Positions 12,875-22,181 of a stretch of 64,000 nt of DNA are shown piece by piece. The translations under genes and the position numbers were made by a program. Under the pieces are notes generated by a model. It was not told the origin of the DNA and did no database searches. It saw only the letters and a list, made by a program, of their open reading frames with translations. Each line of letters begins with the position of its first letter. Position 1 is the first letter of the stretch. The stretch is from Pseudomonas oleovorans subsp. oleovorans. GTDB taxonomy: Bacteria > Pseudomonadota > Gammaproteobacteria > Pseudomonadales > Pseudomonadaceae. The stretch spans positions 1-64,000 of the forward strand of contig NZ_NIUB01000019.1 in NCBI RefSeq assembly GCF_002197815.1. The letters are read 5' to 3'.

Positions 12875-15706
12875 ATGGACAAGACCTACCAGCCGCACGC
12901 CATTGAAACCGCCCTGTACCAGAACTGGGAAGCCAAGGGCTATTTCGCCCCGCAAGGCTCGGGCGAGCCCTACACCATCATGATCCCGCCGCCGAACGTC
13001 ACCGGCAGCCTGCACATGGGCCACGGCTTCAACAACTCGATCATGGACTGCCTGATCCGCTTCCGCCGCATGCAGGGCCGCAATACCCTGTGGCAGCCAG
13101 GCACCGACCACGCGGGTATCGCCACGCAGATGGTGGTCGAGCGCCAGTTGGCCGCCGATGGCATCGGTCGCCACGACCTGGGCCGCGAGAAATTCCTCGA
13201 GAAAGTCTGGGAGTGGAAGGAACAGTCCGGCGGCACCATCACCCGCCAGATCCGTCGCCTGGGCAGCTCGGTGGACTGGTCGCGCGAGCGCTTCACCATG
13301 GACGAAGGTCTGTCCGAAGCCGTGAAAGAAGCCTTCGTCCGCCTGCACGAGGACGGCCTGATCTATCGTGGCAAGCGCCTGGTCAACTGGGACACCAAGT
13401 TCCACACCGCGATTTCCGACCTCGAAGTGGAAAACCACGACGAGAAAGGCCACCTGTGGAACCTGCGCTACCCGCTGGCCGATGGCAAGAAAACCGCTGA
13501 AGGCAAGGACTACCTGATCGTCGCCACCACCCGTCCGGAAACCATGCTCGGCGACTCCGCCGTGGCCGTGCACCCGGAAGACGAGCGCTACAAGGCGCTG
13601 ATCGGCAGCTACATCGAACTGCCGCTGGTGGGCCGGCGCATCCCGATCATCGCCGATGACTACTGCGACCCCGAGTTCGGCACCGGCTGCGTGAAGATCA
13701 CCCCGGCGCACGACTTCAACGACTACGAAGTGGGCAAGCGCCACAACCTGCCGCTGATCAACATCTTCGACAAGAACGCTGCCGTGCTGGCCACCGCCCA
13801 GGTGTTCAACCTCGATGGCAGCGTCAACGAGCAGATCGAAGCGAACATTCCAGCGCAGTTCGCCGGTCTGGATCGCTTCGAGGCGCGCAAGCAGATCGTC
13901 GCCGCCTTCGAGGCTGCCGGCCTGCTGGAGAAGATCGAAGACCACGCCCTGAAAGTGCCGAAAGGCGACCGCTCCGGCACCGTTATCGAGCCGTGGCTGA
14001 CCGACCAGTGGTACGTCTCCACCAAGCCGCTGGCCGAGAAAGCCATCGCCGTGGTCGAGAGCGGTGAAATCCAGTTCGTGCCCAAGCAGTACGAGAACAT
14101 GTACTTCAGCTGGATGCGTGACATCCAGGACTGGTGCATCAGCCGTCAGCTGTGGTGGGGCCACCGCATTCCGGCCTGGTACGACGATGCCGGCAACGTC
14201 TACGTCGGCCGTGACGAAGCGGAAGTGCGCGCCAAGCACAACCTCGGTGACATCGCCCTGCGCCAGGACGAAGACGTGCTGGACACCTGGTTCAGCTCCG
14301 GCCTGTGGACCTTCTCCACCCTCGGCTGGCCGCAGCAGACCGATTTTCTCAAGACCTTCCACCCAACGGATGTCTTGGTGACGGGCTTCGATATCATCTT
14401 CTTCTGGGTCGCCCGGATGATCATGCTGTCGACCCACCTGACCGGGCAGATCCCGTTCAAGACCGTCTACGTGCACGGTCTGGTGCGCGACGGACAGGGC
14501 CAGAAGATGTCCAAGTCCAAGGGCAACGTGCTCGACCCGCTGGACATCGTCGACGGCATCGACCTCGAAGCCCTGGTGGCCAAGCGCACCAGCGGCATGA
14601 TGCAGCCCAAGCTGGCCGAGAAGATCGCCAAGCAGACCCGCGCCGAATTCCCCGAAGGCATCGCCGCCTACGGCACCGACGCCCTGCGCTTCACCAACCT
14701 GGCGCTGGCCTCCACCGGCCGCGACATCAAGTTCGACATGGGCCGCGTCGAGGGCTACCGCAACTTCTGCAACAAGCTGTGGAACGCCGCCAACTTCGTT
14801 ATCGAGAACACCGATAACCAGGACACCGGCATCAATGGCGAAACCGTAGACCTGTCGCCGGTAGACCGCTGGATCATCTCCGCCCTGCAGCGCTGCGAGC
14901 AGGACGTGACCCGCCACCTCGATGCCTTCCGCTTCGACCTGGCCGCCCAGGCCTTGTACGAGTTCATCTGGGACGAGTACTGCGCCTGGTACCTGGAACT
15001 GGTGAAGCCCGTTCTGTGGGACGAAAACGCGCCGATCGAGCGCCAGCGCGGCACCCGCCGCACCCTGGTGCGCGTGCTGGAAGTGATCCTGCGCCTGGCC
15101 CACCCGTTCATGCCCTTTATCACCGAAGAAATCTGGCAGCGCATCAAGGCCCAGGCTGGCGTCAGCGGCGAGACCATCATGCTGCAGGCCTGGCCGGTGG
15201 CCAACGAAAGCCGCATCGACACCGCTGCCGAAGGTGACATCGAGTGGGTCAAGCAACTGATGCTCGGCGTACGGCAGATTCGTGGCGAGATGAAAATCTC
15301 CATGGCCAAGCGCATCGACATCATCGTCGCCAACGCCAGTGCCGAAGACCTACGCCGCCTGGCCGACTTCGAGCCGCTGCTGAGCAAGCTGGCCAAGCTG
15401 GAGTCGGTGCGCGTACTGGCTGCCGGTGAAGAAGCGCCGATGTCCGCCACCACCCTGGTCGGCGAGATGGAAGTGCTGGTGCCGATGGCCGGGCTGATCG
15501 ACAAGGACGCCGAACTGGCGCGCCTGGACAAGGAAGTTGCCCGCCTCGAAGGCGAGGTCAAGCGCGTCGGTGGCAAGCTGGCCAACGAAGGCTTCGTCGC
15601 CAAAGCCCCGGCCGAAGTGCTGGAGAAGGAGCGCGCCAAGCTGGCCGAGGCCGAGCAGGCCCTGGCCAAGATGGTCGAGCAGCGCAGCAAGATCGCCGCA
15701 CTCTAA
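12875..15706 (+). CDS. valS: Valyl-tRNA synthetase
   Basis: This class I synthetase charges tRNA-Val and edits mis-activated threonine. The 943-residue product has the HIGH-type motif in [15 protein letters not shown], the editing domain (about residues 200-345, with [17 protein letters not shown]), the KMSKS loop ([14 protein letters not shown], about residue 545), an anticodon-binding domain and a C-terminal coiled coil (about 880-943). The start [11 protein letters not shown] is the family start; the in-frame ATG 69 nt upstream has no ribosome site. Confidence 0.97.
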   Translation: MDKTYQPHAIETALYQNWEAKGYFAPQGSGEPYTIMIPPPNVTGSLHMGHGFNNSIMDCLIRFRRMQGRNTLWQPGTDHAGIATQMVVERQLAADGIGRHDLGREKFLEKVWEWKEQSGGTITRQIRRLGSSVDWSRERFTMDEGLSEAVKEAFVRLHEDGLIYRGKRLVNWDTKFHTAISDLEVENHDEKGHLWNLRYPLADGKKTAEGKDYLIVATTRPETMLGDSAVAVHPEDERYKALIGSYIELPLVGRRIPIIADDYCDPEFGTGCVKITPAHDFNDYEVGKRHNLPLINIFDKNAAVLATAQVFNLDGSVNEQIEANIPAQFAGLDRFEARKQIVAAFEAAGLLEKIEDHALKVPKGDRSGTVIEPWLTDQWYVSTKPLAEKAIAVVESGEIQFVPKQYENMYFSWMRDIQDWCISRQLWWGHRIPAWYDDAGNVYVGRDEAEVRAKHNLGDIALRQDEDVLDTWFSSGLWTFSTLGWPQQTDFLKTFHPTDVLVTGFDIIFFWVARMIMLSTHLTGQIPFKTVYVHGLVRDGQGQKMSKSKGNVLDPLDIVDGIDLEALVAKRTSGMMQPKLAEKIAKQTRAEFPEGIAAYGTDALRFTNLALASTGRDIKFDMGRVEGYRNFCNKLWNAANFVIENTDNQDTGINGETVDLSPVDRWIISALQRCEQDVTRHLDAFRFDLAAQALYEFIWDEYCAWYLELVKPVLWDENAPIERQRGTRRTLVRVLEVILRLAHPFMPFITEEIWQRIKAQAGVSGETIMLQAWPVANESRIDTAAEGDIEWVKQLMLGVRQIRGEMKISMAKRIDIIVANASAEDLRRLADFEPLLSKLAKLESVRVLAAGEEAPMSATTLVGEMEVLVPMAGLIDKDAELARLDKEVARLEGEVKRVGGKLANEGFVAKAPAEVLEKERAKLAEAEQALAKMVEQRSKIAAL

Positions 15707-15726
15707 GCACCGCGCGACACCCACAG

Positions 15727-15760
15727 GCCCGCGCCCTAACCGGCGCGGGCTTGCTTTTTT
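15727..15760 (+). terminator. Terminator of valS
   Basis: A 9-bp GC stem (GCCCGCGCC / GGCGCGGGC) with a 6-nt loop, followed by TTGCTTTTTT, lies about 20 nt after the valS stop. Confidence 0.88.
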
Positions 15761-15774
15761 GTGGGGCCCCGCCC

Positions 15775-15815
15775 GTAGGGTGGGCTTCAGCTCGTAGGGT
15801 GGGCTTCAGCCCACA
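15775..15815. repeat. Tandem GTAGGGTGGGCTTCAGC repeat
   Basis: Two direct copies of the unit GTAGGGTGGGCTTCAGC occur at 15775 and 15794, the second followed by the palindromic return CCCAC. This is a half-palindromic relative of the other GTAGGG repeats. Confidence 0.7.
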
Positions 15816-15935
15816 ATCGATACTGCGCCTCAATTGAGCCGCCCTCGCAAAGCCCGTCCAACAATAGACTTGGCCTTTTCATAAGAGCGCCGCCACGGCC
15901 TCTACCCCTTGTTTGATCGATCCCCCGGAACACCC

Positions 15936-17366
15936 ATGACCGCCCGTGCCCCTTCCCTGTCCGACGCCTTGCTACCCATTGGCGTGCTCGTCGTACTGCT
16001 CAGCCTCTCCGTTTACCTGTTCGGTGACGCCTCCTCCAGCGGCCCGAACCAGATCGCCCTGATGAGCGCCGCCTTCATCGCCGGCCTGGTCGGCCTGAAG
16101 AATGGCCTGCGCTGGACCGAGATCGAGGAAGGCATCCTCGCCGGCATCCATATGGCGATGAAGGCCAACCTGATCCTGCTGGCGGTCGGTGCGCTGATCG
16201 GCACCTGGATTCTCGCCGGCACGGTGCCGACCATGATCTGGCTGGGCCTGAAGCTGATCAGCGCCGAGTACTTCTACCTCACCAGTTGCCTGATCTGCGC
16301 GCTCACCGCACTGTCCATCGGCAGCTCGTGGACGGTGGCCGGCACCCTCGGCATCGGCCTGATGGGCGTGGCGGCCGGGTTGGGCCTGGACCCGGCGATC
16401 ACCGCCGGCGCGATCATTTCCGGCGCCTACTTCGGCGACAAGCTGTCACCGCTGTCGGACACCACCAACCTGGCCCCGGCCGCAGCCGGCGCCGAGCTGT
16501 TCGCGCATATCCGCAACATGTTGCGTACCACTGTGCCGGCGCTGCTGATCGCCCTGGTGATCTTCTTCGCCCTCGGCCAGCAGGCCAGCGCCGAACATGA
16601 CACCGGGCGCATCATCGAAGTGCTGGGCGCGCTGGAGGGGCAGTTCAACCTGGGCTGGCACCTGCTGCTGCCGGTGGCCTTCCTGCTGCTGCTCGCGGTG
16701 CGCCAGTGGGCCGCCTTCCCGGCGGTGTTTCTCGCCGCCCTGCTCGGCGCCGTATTCGCCATAGTGTTCCAGCCAGAAGTGATGGCGCGCCTGGCTGACC
16801 CACAAGCCGGCGTCCTGGCGCCACTGAAAACGGTATGGACTGCGCTTTTCGCCGGCTACGCGTCGGCCAGCGGCAACGCCGAACTCGATGGCCTGCTGTC
16901 CAAGGGCGGCATGGCCAGCATGCTCACCACCGTCTGGCTGATCATCTGCGCCATGTGCTTCGGTGGCGTACTGGAGCGCCTCGACCTGCTGCAACGCCTG
17001 CTGCAAAGCGCACTGCGTTTGGTACGCAGCAACAGCGGCCTGGTCGCCAGCACCATCACCACCACTATCGGCACCAACATCATTACCGCCGACCAGTACA
17101 TCGCCCTGGTGCTGCCGGGGCGCATGTACCGTGCCGAATACGAGAAACGCGGCCTGGCGCCGACCAGCCTGTCACGCGCGCTGGAAGACGGCGGCACCCT
17201 GACCTCGGTGCTGGTGCCGTGGAACACTTGCGGCGCCTACATGGCCGCCACACTGGGCGTGGCAACGCTAAGCTACCTGCCGTACTGCTTCTTCAACCTG
17301 ATCATGCCGGTGCTGGCCATCGCCCTCGCCTATCTGCTGCCACCCAGGGTGCAAACGGCCGTTTGA
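15936..17366 (+). CDS. nhaC: Na+/H+ antiporter, NhaC family
   Basis: A 476-residue inner-membrane protein with about twelve hydrophobic segments. The NhaC-type core SGAYFGDKLSPLSDTTNLAP lies near residue 160, SSWTVAGTLGIGLMGVAAGLG precedes it, and a second repeat (TTTIGTNIITADQYIALVLPGRMY) lies near residue 380, as expected for this inverted-repeat antiporter fold. The family exchanges Na+ for H+; some members exchange organic ions such as malate/lactate, so the substrate is not certain. The start at 15936 gives the compact N-terminus; a longer start at 15909 is possible. Confidence 0.85.
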   Translation: MTARAPSLSDALLPIGVLVVLLSLSVYLFGDASSSGPNQIALMSAAFIAGLVGLKNGLRWTEIEEGILAGIHMAMKANLILLAVGALIGTWILAGTVPTMIWLGLKLISAEYFYLTSCLICALTALSIGSSWTVAGTLGIGLMGVAAGLGLDPAITAGAIISGAYFGDKLSPLSDTTNLAPAAAGAELFAHIRNMLRTTVPALLIALVIFFALGQQASAEHDTGRIIEVLGALEGQFNLGWHLLLPVAFLLLLAVRQWAAFPAVFLAALLGAVFAIVFQPEVMARLADPQAGVLAPLKTVWTALFAGYASASGNAELDGLLSKGGMASMLTTVWLIICAMCFGGVLERLDLLQRLLQSALRLVRSNSGLVASTITTTIGTNIITADQYIALVLPGRMYRAEYEKRGLAPTSLSRALEDGGTLTSVLVPWNTCGAYMAATLGVATLSYLPYCFFNLIMPVLAIALAYLLPPRVQTAV

Positions 17367-17512
17367 GTCATACGCACTGACGCCGCCGAACGCCCGGCAC
17401 CTCTGCATTGGCTGACGGCCTGGCATGCGGGGCTACCTCAACGGTGCCAGCGGCTATATGCTCAGGCCATTCGCCGGCTTCGGTGGCGAGGATCAACGCA
17501 TAAGGACTTCTC

Positions 17513-17809
17513 ATGCAGACGAGCAAGACCCGCACCAGCTTCTACCGTCGCCTCTACGTGGCCTGGCTGATCGACAGCGGCCAGGCCGTCAGTGTGCCGG
17601 CACTGATGGACGTTACCGGCATGCCCAGGCGCACCGCGCAGGACACCCTGGCCGCCCTTTCCGAGCTGGATATCGACTGCCAATTCGAGCAGAGCGAGGG
17701 CGAACGCAACAACGCCGGTCACTACCAGATTCGCGACTGGGGGCCGATCGACAAACGCTGGATTGCCGCCAACCTGCAGCAGATCAAAACCACGCTCGGT
17801 TATCCCTGA
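17513..17809 (+). CDS. Small winged-helix DNA-binding protein
   Basis: A 98-residue protein in which residues 14-60 read as a winged helix-turn-helix: VAWLIDSGQAVSVPALMDVTG is followed by the recognition-helix-like MPRRTAQDTLAALSELDI, then a short wing (GERNNAGHYQIRDWG). A homologous small HTH protein is common in Pseudomonas, but I do not know a characterised member. It lies 32 bp upstream of the SLC13-type permease on the same strand and could regulate it; that link is inference. Confidence 0.75.
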   Translation: MQTSKTRTSFYRRLYVAWLIDSGQAVSVPALMDVTGMPRRTAQDTLAALSELDIDCQFEQSEGERNNAGHYQIRDWGPIDKRWIAANLQQIKTTLGYP

Positions 17810-17841
17810 GATAATTCTTCCCATACCTCCTGGGAATTACG

Positions 17842-19671
17842 ATGAATCCGGATCTGTTCTGGGTGCTCGGCCTGCTGGCCGGCGCCGTCACTCTCTTCAT
17901 CATCGGCAAACCGCGCATGGACGTGGTCGCCCTGCTGGTGCTGGTCGCCCTGCCGCTGACCGGCGTACTCGACTTGCAGCAGGCTCTGGCCGGTTTCAGC
18001 GACGCCAACGTCATCCTGATTGCCGCATTGTTCGTCATCGGCGACGGCCTGGTGCGCACCGGCATCGCCTATCGCCTGGGTGACTGGCTGGTGGCCAAGG
18101 CCGGCAGCAGCGAGACGCGCCTGCTGATTCTGCTGATGTTGGCCGTGGCCGGGCTCGGCTCGGTGATGAGTTCCACCGGCGTGGTGGCGATCTTCATCCC
18201 GGTGGTACTTGGCGTCGCCGCCCGCCTGCGCATTGCTCCGGCACGCCTGATGATGCCGCTGGCCTTCGCCGGGCTGATCAGCGGCATGCTGACCCTGGTG
18301 GCCACCCCGCCCAACCTGGTGGTGCATGCCGAACTGCGCCGTGCCGGGCTGGAGGGTTTCGACTTTTTCGCCTTTACCCCCATCGGCCTCACCGTGCTGC
18401 TGCTCGGTATCGGCTACATGCTGCTGGCGCGCCGCTGGCTGGTGCGCAGCGAAGCAGGAGGCAACGACGAACCGCCACACCTGACTCTGGCCGATCTGGC
18501 CGAGCGCTATCGCCTGGGTGAGCGCGAGCGACGCCTGCAGGTGCGCGCCAACTCGCCCCTGGCCAATCAGGTGCTCAACGAACTGCAACTGCGCCGCGAA
18601 CATGGCATCAACGTCATCGCCGTCGAACGTCGCCAGCGCCTGCGCACCCTGCTGCTGATGGCCAGCGGCAATACCCTGCTGGAGCCGGGCGACGTACTGC
18701 TGGTGGATATCGCCAGCCCCACCATCGGCCTGCTCGGCAGCTACCAGGCGCTGGGCCTGGAGCCCATGCCGCTGCCGCATTCGTATTTCAGCCTGCACGC
18801 CCATGAACTGGGCCTGGCCGAAGTGGCGCTGCCGCCGGAGTCGCAGCTACCCGGCAAAACGATTCAGGAACTGGGTTTTCGCTCGCGGCACAAGCTCAAC
18901 GTGGTCGGTCTGCGCCGTCAGGGCCAGGCGCTGGAAGGCGTGCTGGTGGACGAGAAACTCAAGGCCTCCGACACCCTGCTGGTGGCCGGCGCCTGGCGCG
19001 ACATCCACCGCCTGCAGGGGCTGAGCCGCGACTTTCTGGTGCTCAGCCTACCAGCGGAAGTGGCCGAGGTGGCACCTGCCGCGCGCAAGGCACCCTATGC
19101 GCTGCTGAGCCTGGTAGTGATGGTGGGTTTGATGGTCAGCGGGCTGGTGCCCAATGTGCAGGCCGCACTGATCGCCTGCCTGCTGATGGGGGCATTCCGC
19201 TGCATCGATCTGGACAGCGCCTACCGCGCCATTCACTGGCCGACGCTGATTCTCATCGTCGGCATGCTGCCCTTCGCCCAGGCGCTGCAGCAGACCGGCG
19301 GCGTCGAGCTGGCCGTGCAGGGCCTGGTCGGCGGCCTGGGCGATGCCGGGCCGCATCTAATCCTGGCCAGCCTGTTCGCCCTCACCGCGGTGATTGGCCT
19401 GTTCATTTCCAACACCGCCACGGCGGTACTGATGGCCCCGGTGGCCATCGCCACGGCGCAGGCGCTGGATGTGTCGCCCCTGCCCTTCGCCATGACCGTG
19501 GCCCTGGCTGCCTCGGCCGCCTTCATGACGCCGATCTCCTCGCCGGTGAATACCCTGGTGCTCGGTCCCGGCCAGTACCGTTTCGGCGACTTCGTGCGCA
19601 TCGGCGTGCCCTTCACCCTGCTGGTGATGATGGTCAGCGTGCTGCTGGTGCCGCTGATCTTTCCGCTGTAG
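17842..19671 (+). CDS. SLC13-family permease with two RCK_C domains
   Basis: A 609-residue inner-membrane transporter of the divalent anion/Na+ symporter type. Five or so N-terminal helices (with ATPPNLVVHAELRR near residue 155) are followed by two cytoplasmic TrkA-C/RCK_C ligand-sensing domains (about residues 222-295 and 325-395, each ending in a PGDVLLVDI- or SDTLLVAG-type strand) and a second set of helices with the symmetric motif TPISSPVNTLVLGPGQYRFGDF. The substrate cannot be read from sequence (sulfate, dicarboxylates or others). Its TAG stop lies in the first bases of a palindromic repeat. Confidence 0.88.
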   Translation: MNPDLFWVLGLLAGAVTLFIIGKPRMDVVALLVLVALPLTGVLDLQQALAGFSDANVILIAALFVIGDGLVRTGIAYRLGDWLVAKAGSSETRLLILLMLAVAGLGSVMSSTGVVAIFIPVVLGVAARLRIAPARLMMPLAFAGLISGMLTLVATPPNLVVHAELRRAGLEGFDFFAFTPIGLTVLLLGIGYMLLARRWLVRSEAGGNDEPPHLTLADLAERYRLGERERRLQVRANSPLANQVLNELQLRREHGINVIAVERRQRLRTLLLMASGNTLLEPGDVLLVDIASPTIGLLGSYQALGLEPMPLPHSYFSLHAHELGLAEVALPPESQLPGKTIQELGFRSRHKLNVVGLRRQGQALEGVLVDEKLKASDTLLVAGAWRDIHRLQGLSRDFLVLSLPAEVAEVAPAARKAPYALLSLVVMVGLMVSGLVPNVQAALIACLLMGAFRCIDLDSAYRAIHWPTLILIVGMLPFAQALQQTGGVELAVQGLVGGLGDAGPHLILASLFALTAVIGLFISNTATAVLMAPVAIATAQALDVSPLPFAMTVALAASAAFMTPISSPVNTLVLGPGQYRFGDFVRIGVPFTLLVMMVSVLLVPLIFPL

Positions 19672-19728
19672 GAGCTGACTTGCCAGCGATCATCCGCTAC
19701 CGCTGATCGCCCGCAAGCGGGCTCCTAC
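19668..19728. repeat. Palindromic repeat overlapping the SLC13 permease stop codon
   Basis: GTAGGAGC (19668) and its return GCTCCTAC (ending at 19728) bound a 61-bp element with internal pairing (TGATCGCCCGCAAGCGGG). It belongs to the family seen at 11698, 12707 and 50108. Bases 19669-19671 are the stop codon of the permease. Confidence 0.85.
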
Positions 19729-19740
19729 AAGAGCAGAGAC

Positions 19741-19795
19741 CTAGGGTCTGTTGCCGTTTCGCGCACGGCCGCGACGAAACGGCAACAGACCCTAG
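19741..19795. repeat. Perfect 21-bp inverted repeat, MITE-like
   Basis: CTAGGGTCTGTTGCCGTTTCG (19741-19761) is perfectly inverted at 19775-19795, with a 13-nt loop. No T run follows, so it is not a classic terminator. GGGTCTGT also begins the terminal-repeat element at 51991, so both may be transposon-end derivatives. It could act as a bidirectional hairpin between the permease and rlmF. Confidence 0.75.
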
Positions 19796-19891
19796 GGTGC
19801 GCCGCGCTCACCGGCTTCCCTTGTCCCGAATGCAGTGCGTGCTCGGCCCGACTGTGGGAAAATCCGCGCCCCAATCGCTAGATGCCCGTTC

Positions 19892-20893
19892 ATGCCCCAG
19901 CCGCCGAAACGCCCGCGCAAGCCCACCCCCGCCGCCGTAAAAACCGCGCCGAGCAAGGGCGAGCTGCACCCTCGCAACCGTCACCAGGGGCGCTACGATT
20001 TTCCCGCGCTGATCAAGGCAAGTCCCGAGCTGGGTGACTTCGTCATCAGCAATCCCTATGGCAAGCCGAGCATCGACTTCGCCAACCCGGCAGCGGTCAA
20101 GGTGTTCAACCGCGCGCTGCTGGCGCAGTACTACGGCATCCGCCACTGGGATATTCCCGACGGCTACCTGTGCCCACCGATCCCCGGTCGCGCCGATTAC
20201 CTGCACAACCTTGCCGACCTGCTGGCGAGCGACAACGACGGGCAGATTCCCCACGGAGAGAAGGTGCGAGCCCTGGATATTGGCGTCGGCGCCAACTGCA
20301 TCTATCCACTGATTGGTCGCTGCGAATATGGCTGGCAGTTCATGGGGACCGACATTGCCAGCGAAGCACTGGCATCGGCGCGTGCCATCGTCGCTGCCAA
20401 CCCGCAACTGGCCGACGGCGTCGAGCTGCGCCAACAGGCCAATGCCGAGCACATCTTCCTCGGCCTGCTGCAGGCGCAGGAGTATGTCGATCTGACCCTG
20501 TGCAACCCGCCCTTCCACGCCAGCGCCGACGAAGCCAGCAGCGGCAGCATGCGCAAATGGCGCAACCTCGGCAAGCTCGACCCCAAACGCCAGTTACCGG
20601 TACTCAACTTCGGCGGGCAGGCGGCCGAGCTGTGGTGCCCCGGTGGCGAGGCCGCCTTTCTCAAGCGCATGGCCAGCGAAAGCGCGCAGGTCGCCGAGCA
20701 GGTGCTGTGGTTCAGCAGCCTGGTATCGAAAGGCGGTAACGTTGAACTGCTGCAAGGCTGGCTGGCCAGGGCCGGTGCGGTCGAGGTACGCATCCTCGGC
20801 ATGTCTCAGGGTCAGAAGCAGAGCCGCCTGGTGGCCTGGACGTTCAAGGACGGACAAGCCCGCTGCGCCTGGCGCGACAGCCGCTGGCGCTGA
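19892..20893 (+). CDS. rlmF: 23S rRNA (adenine(1618)-N(6))-methyltransferase RlmF
   Basis: RlmF methylates A1618 of 23S rRNA. The 333-residue product has a basic N-terminal tail, the family block [17 protein letters not shown] near residue 33, the SAM-binding [12 protein letters not shown] and the catalytic NPPF tetrad in [11 protein letters not shown], with [16 protein letters not shown] after it. The ATG at 19892 gives the usual [15 protein letters not shown] start; the upstream ATG at 19835 adds an unrelated extension. Confidence 0.94.
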   Translation: MPQPPKRPRKPTPAAVKTAPSKGELHPRNRHQGRYDFPALIKASPELGDFVISNPYGKPSIDFANPAAVKVFNRALLAQYYGIRHWDIPDGYLCPPIPGRADYLHNLADLLASDNDGQIPHGEKVRALDIGVGANCIYPLIGRCEYGWQFMGTDIASEALASARAIVAANPQLADGVELRQQANAEHIFLGLLQAQEYVDLTLCNPPFHASADEASSGSMRKWRNLGKLDPKRQLPVLNFGGQAAELWCPGGEAAFLKRMASESAQVAEQVLWFSSLVSKGGNVELLQGWLARAGAVEVRILGMSQGQKQSRLVAWTFKDGQARCAWRDSRWR

Positions 20894-20901
20894 GACCTAC
20901 T

Positions 20902-20985
20902 GGTGCGCACGGCGCACCCTACCCGGAGGCGACGTTGATACCGGGTTGGGCCGCAGGATGTGCCGTGCGCACTGCTCGCCCTACC
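20902..20985. repeat. Diverged palindromic repeat pair (GTGCGCACGGCGCACCCTAC)
   Basis: GGTGCGCACGGCGCACCCTAC (near 20902) is returned in imperfect inverted form at 20957-20984 (GATGTGCCGTGCGCAC...GCCCTACC). This second repeat family separates rlmF from a broken solute-binding-protein gene. Confidence 0.6.
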
Positions 20986-21029
20986 AGGGCAACCAGCCGC
21001 CCAGCGCCAGCCAAAGCCCGGCCACGGCC

Positions 21030-21527
21030 ATGCTCAGCGACGCCCTGCTCGATGAACAGTTCGTGTTCTTTCACTTGAAAACGCAGCCCTTCGACTGGCT
21101 GCACTTCGATGACCTCAGCGGCATGACCCTCGGCGGCGGCCTGAAATACAGCTATGGGCCGGCGTTCGATGCCTTTCTCGCCGAAGGCAAGGTACGCCTC
21201 GAACGGGTCTCCAGCGACCGACAGAACTTCGAAAAGCTGCTCAAGGAGCGCGTGGTGCTCTACCCGCAGGAGATCAATGTCGGTTACGCCGCGCTGCGCA
21301 ACACGTTCACCAGTGCGGAGGCCGAGCGCATCACCCATCACCCCAAGCCGCTGCTGGTCAATCGCAGTTACCTGATGCTGCCCAGGCAACTGGCGCAAAG
21401 CGACGTGCTACGCGAACGCTTCAACGCCCGCCTGCAGCAGTTTCGCGACGACGGCCGTTACCAGCAGTATTTCGACGCTCTGCAGACTGGCCACTACCAA
21501 CCCGTGCCGGAAGATGCCGCGCCATAA
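21030..21527 (+). pseudogene. Solute-binding protein (SBP_bac_3), 5'-truncated
   Basis: The 165 codons match only the C-terminal part of an extracellular solute-binding protein. The sequence opens abruptly inside the domain at LDEQFVFFHLKTQPFDW and continues with DLSGMTLGGGLKYSYGPAF, EINVGYAALRNTF and a C-terminal helix ending DDGRYQQYFDAL. A full member would have a signal peptide and about 100 more N-terminal residues. The deleted portion lies against the repeats at 20902-20985, so repeat-mediated deletion is possible. The ATG used is the first in frame with family sequence and has no clear ribosome site. Confidence 0.65.
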
Positions 21528-21542
21528 CTGAAAAAACGTGGT

Positions 21543-21615
21543 GCCTGGATTCCCGCCTGCGCGGAAATGACGAGGACTCCAGACAGTCGTCATCCCCGCG
21601 AAGGCGGGGACCCAA
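21543..21615. repeat. Palindromic repeat of a third family
   Basis: GCCTGGATTCCCGCCTGCGCGGAAATGACGA (from 21543) pairs with TCGTCATCCCCGCGAAGGCGGGGACCC (ending about 21613). This GGGTCCCCGCCTTCGCGGGGATGACG type of element is widespread in proteobacterial genomes. It lies between the two convergent genes. Confidence 0.75.
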
Positions 21616-21632
21616 AAATAAGCAGTCAATGA

Positions 21633-22181
21633 TCAGCGAATAAAGCCCTTGCTGACCTCGCGAAACAGCTCGGTGCCAGCCTGTTCCAGCCACTCGAAGG
21701 CGACCATCTCACGCGACACGATCACCGCCCCGGCACGCTCCATGCGCCCCAGGCCCAGTGCCTTGTCGCGCGGGCGGCGCGAGCCAACGGCTTCATCCAC
21801 CACGAATACTTCACGCCCGGCCGCCAGCAGGCCCATTACCGTCTGCAGCACGCAGACATGGGTTTCCGTACCGCAGACCACGAACTGCTGGCGCTCGCCA
21901 CCGGGCAAATCAAACACCCCGGCCCCGGCCGTGGCGGAAAAATGAATCTTCTCGCGCAGGCCATCGCCCGGCAGCAGTTCATGCAGGGCCGGCTCGGTGT
22001 AGCCCAGCCCCTTGGGATATTGCTCGGTGGCGATCACCGGCACCTGCAGGCGCTGCGCCACGCGTACCAGCCAAGTGGCATGCTCGACCACCGCCGCGCC
22101 GCCATCGATGGCGGGCAACAGGCGTTCCTGCAGGTCGATCACCAGCAGGGTGGAATCCTTCGCTCGCATCAACATCGTCAT
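21633..22181 (-). CDS. Isochorismatase-family cysteine hydrolase
   Basis: A 182-residue alpha/beta hydrolase of the isochorismatase-like (YcaC) family. The catalytic triad is suggested by the Asp in LLVIDLQERLLP, a Lys in the REKIHFSAT region and the Cys in VVCGTETHVCVLQT. The true substrate is unknown for most YcaC-like members. It overlaps the sbcC stop by 4 nt, so it is translationally coupled to sbcC. A functional tie to DNA repair is not indicated by the sequence. Confidence 0.88.
   Translation of the reverse strand: MTMLMRAKDSTLLVIDLQERLLPAIDGGAAVVEHATWLVRVAQRLQVPVIATEQYPKGLGYTEPALHELLPGDGLREKIHFSATAGAGVFDLPGGERQQFVVCGTETHVCVLQTVMGLLAAGREVFVVDEAVGSRRPRDKALGLGRMERAGAVIVSREMVAFEWLEQAGTELFREVSKGFIR

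Noticed and set aside
12818..15256. An 812-codon open frame on the minus strand inside valS
   Set aside because: It is antisense to a clear valyl-tRNA synthetase and arises from codon bias in high-GC DNA; the product has no domain and a His/Val/Gln-rich composition.
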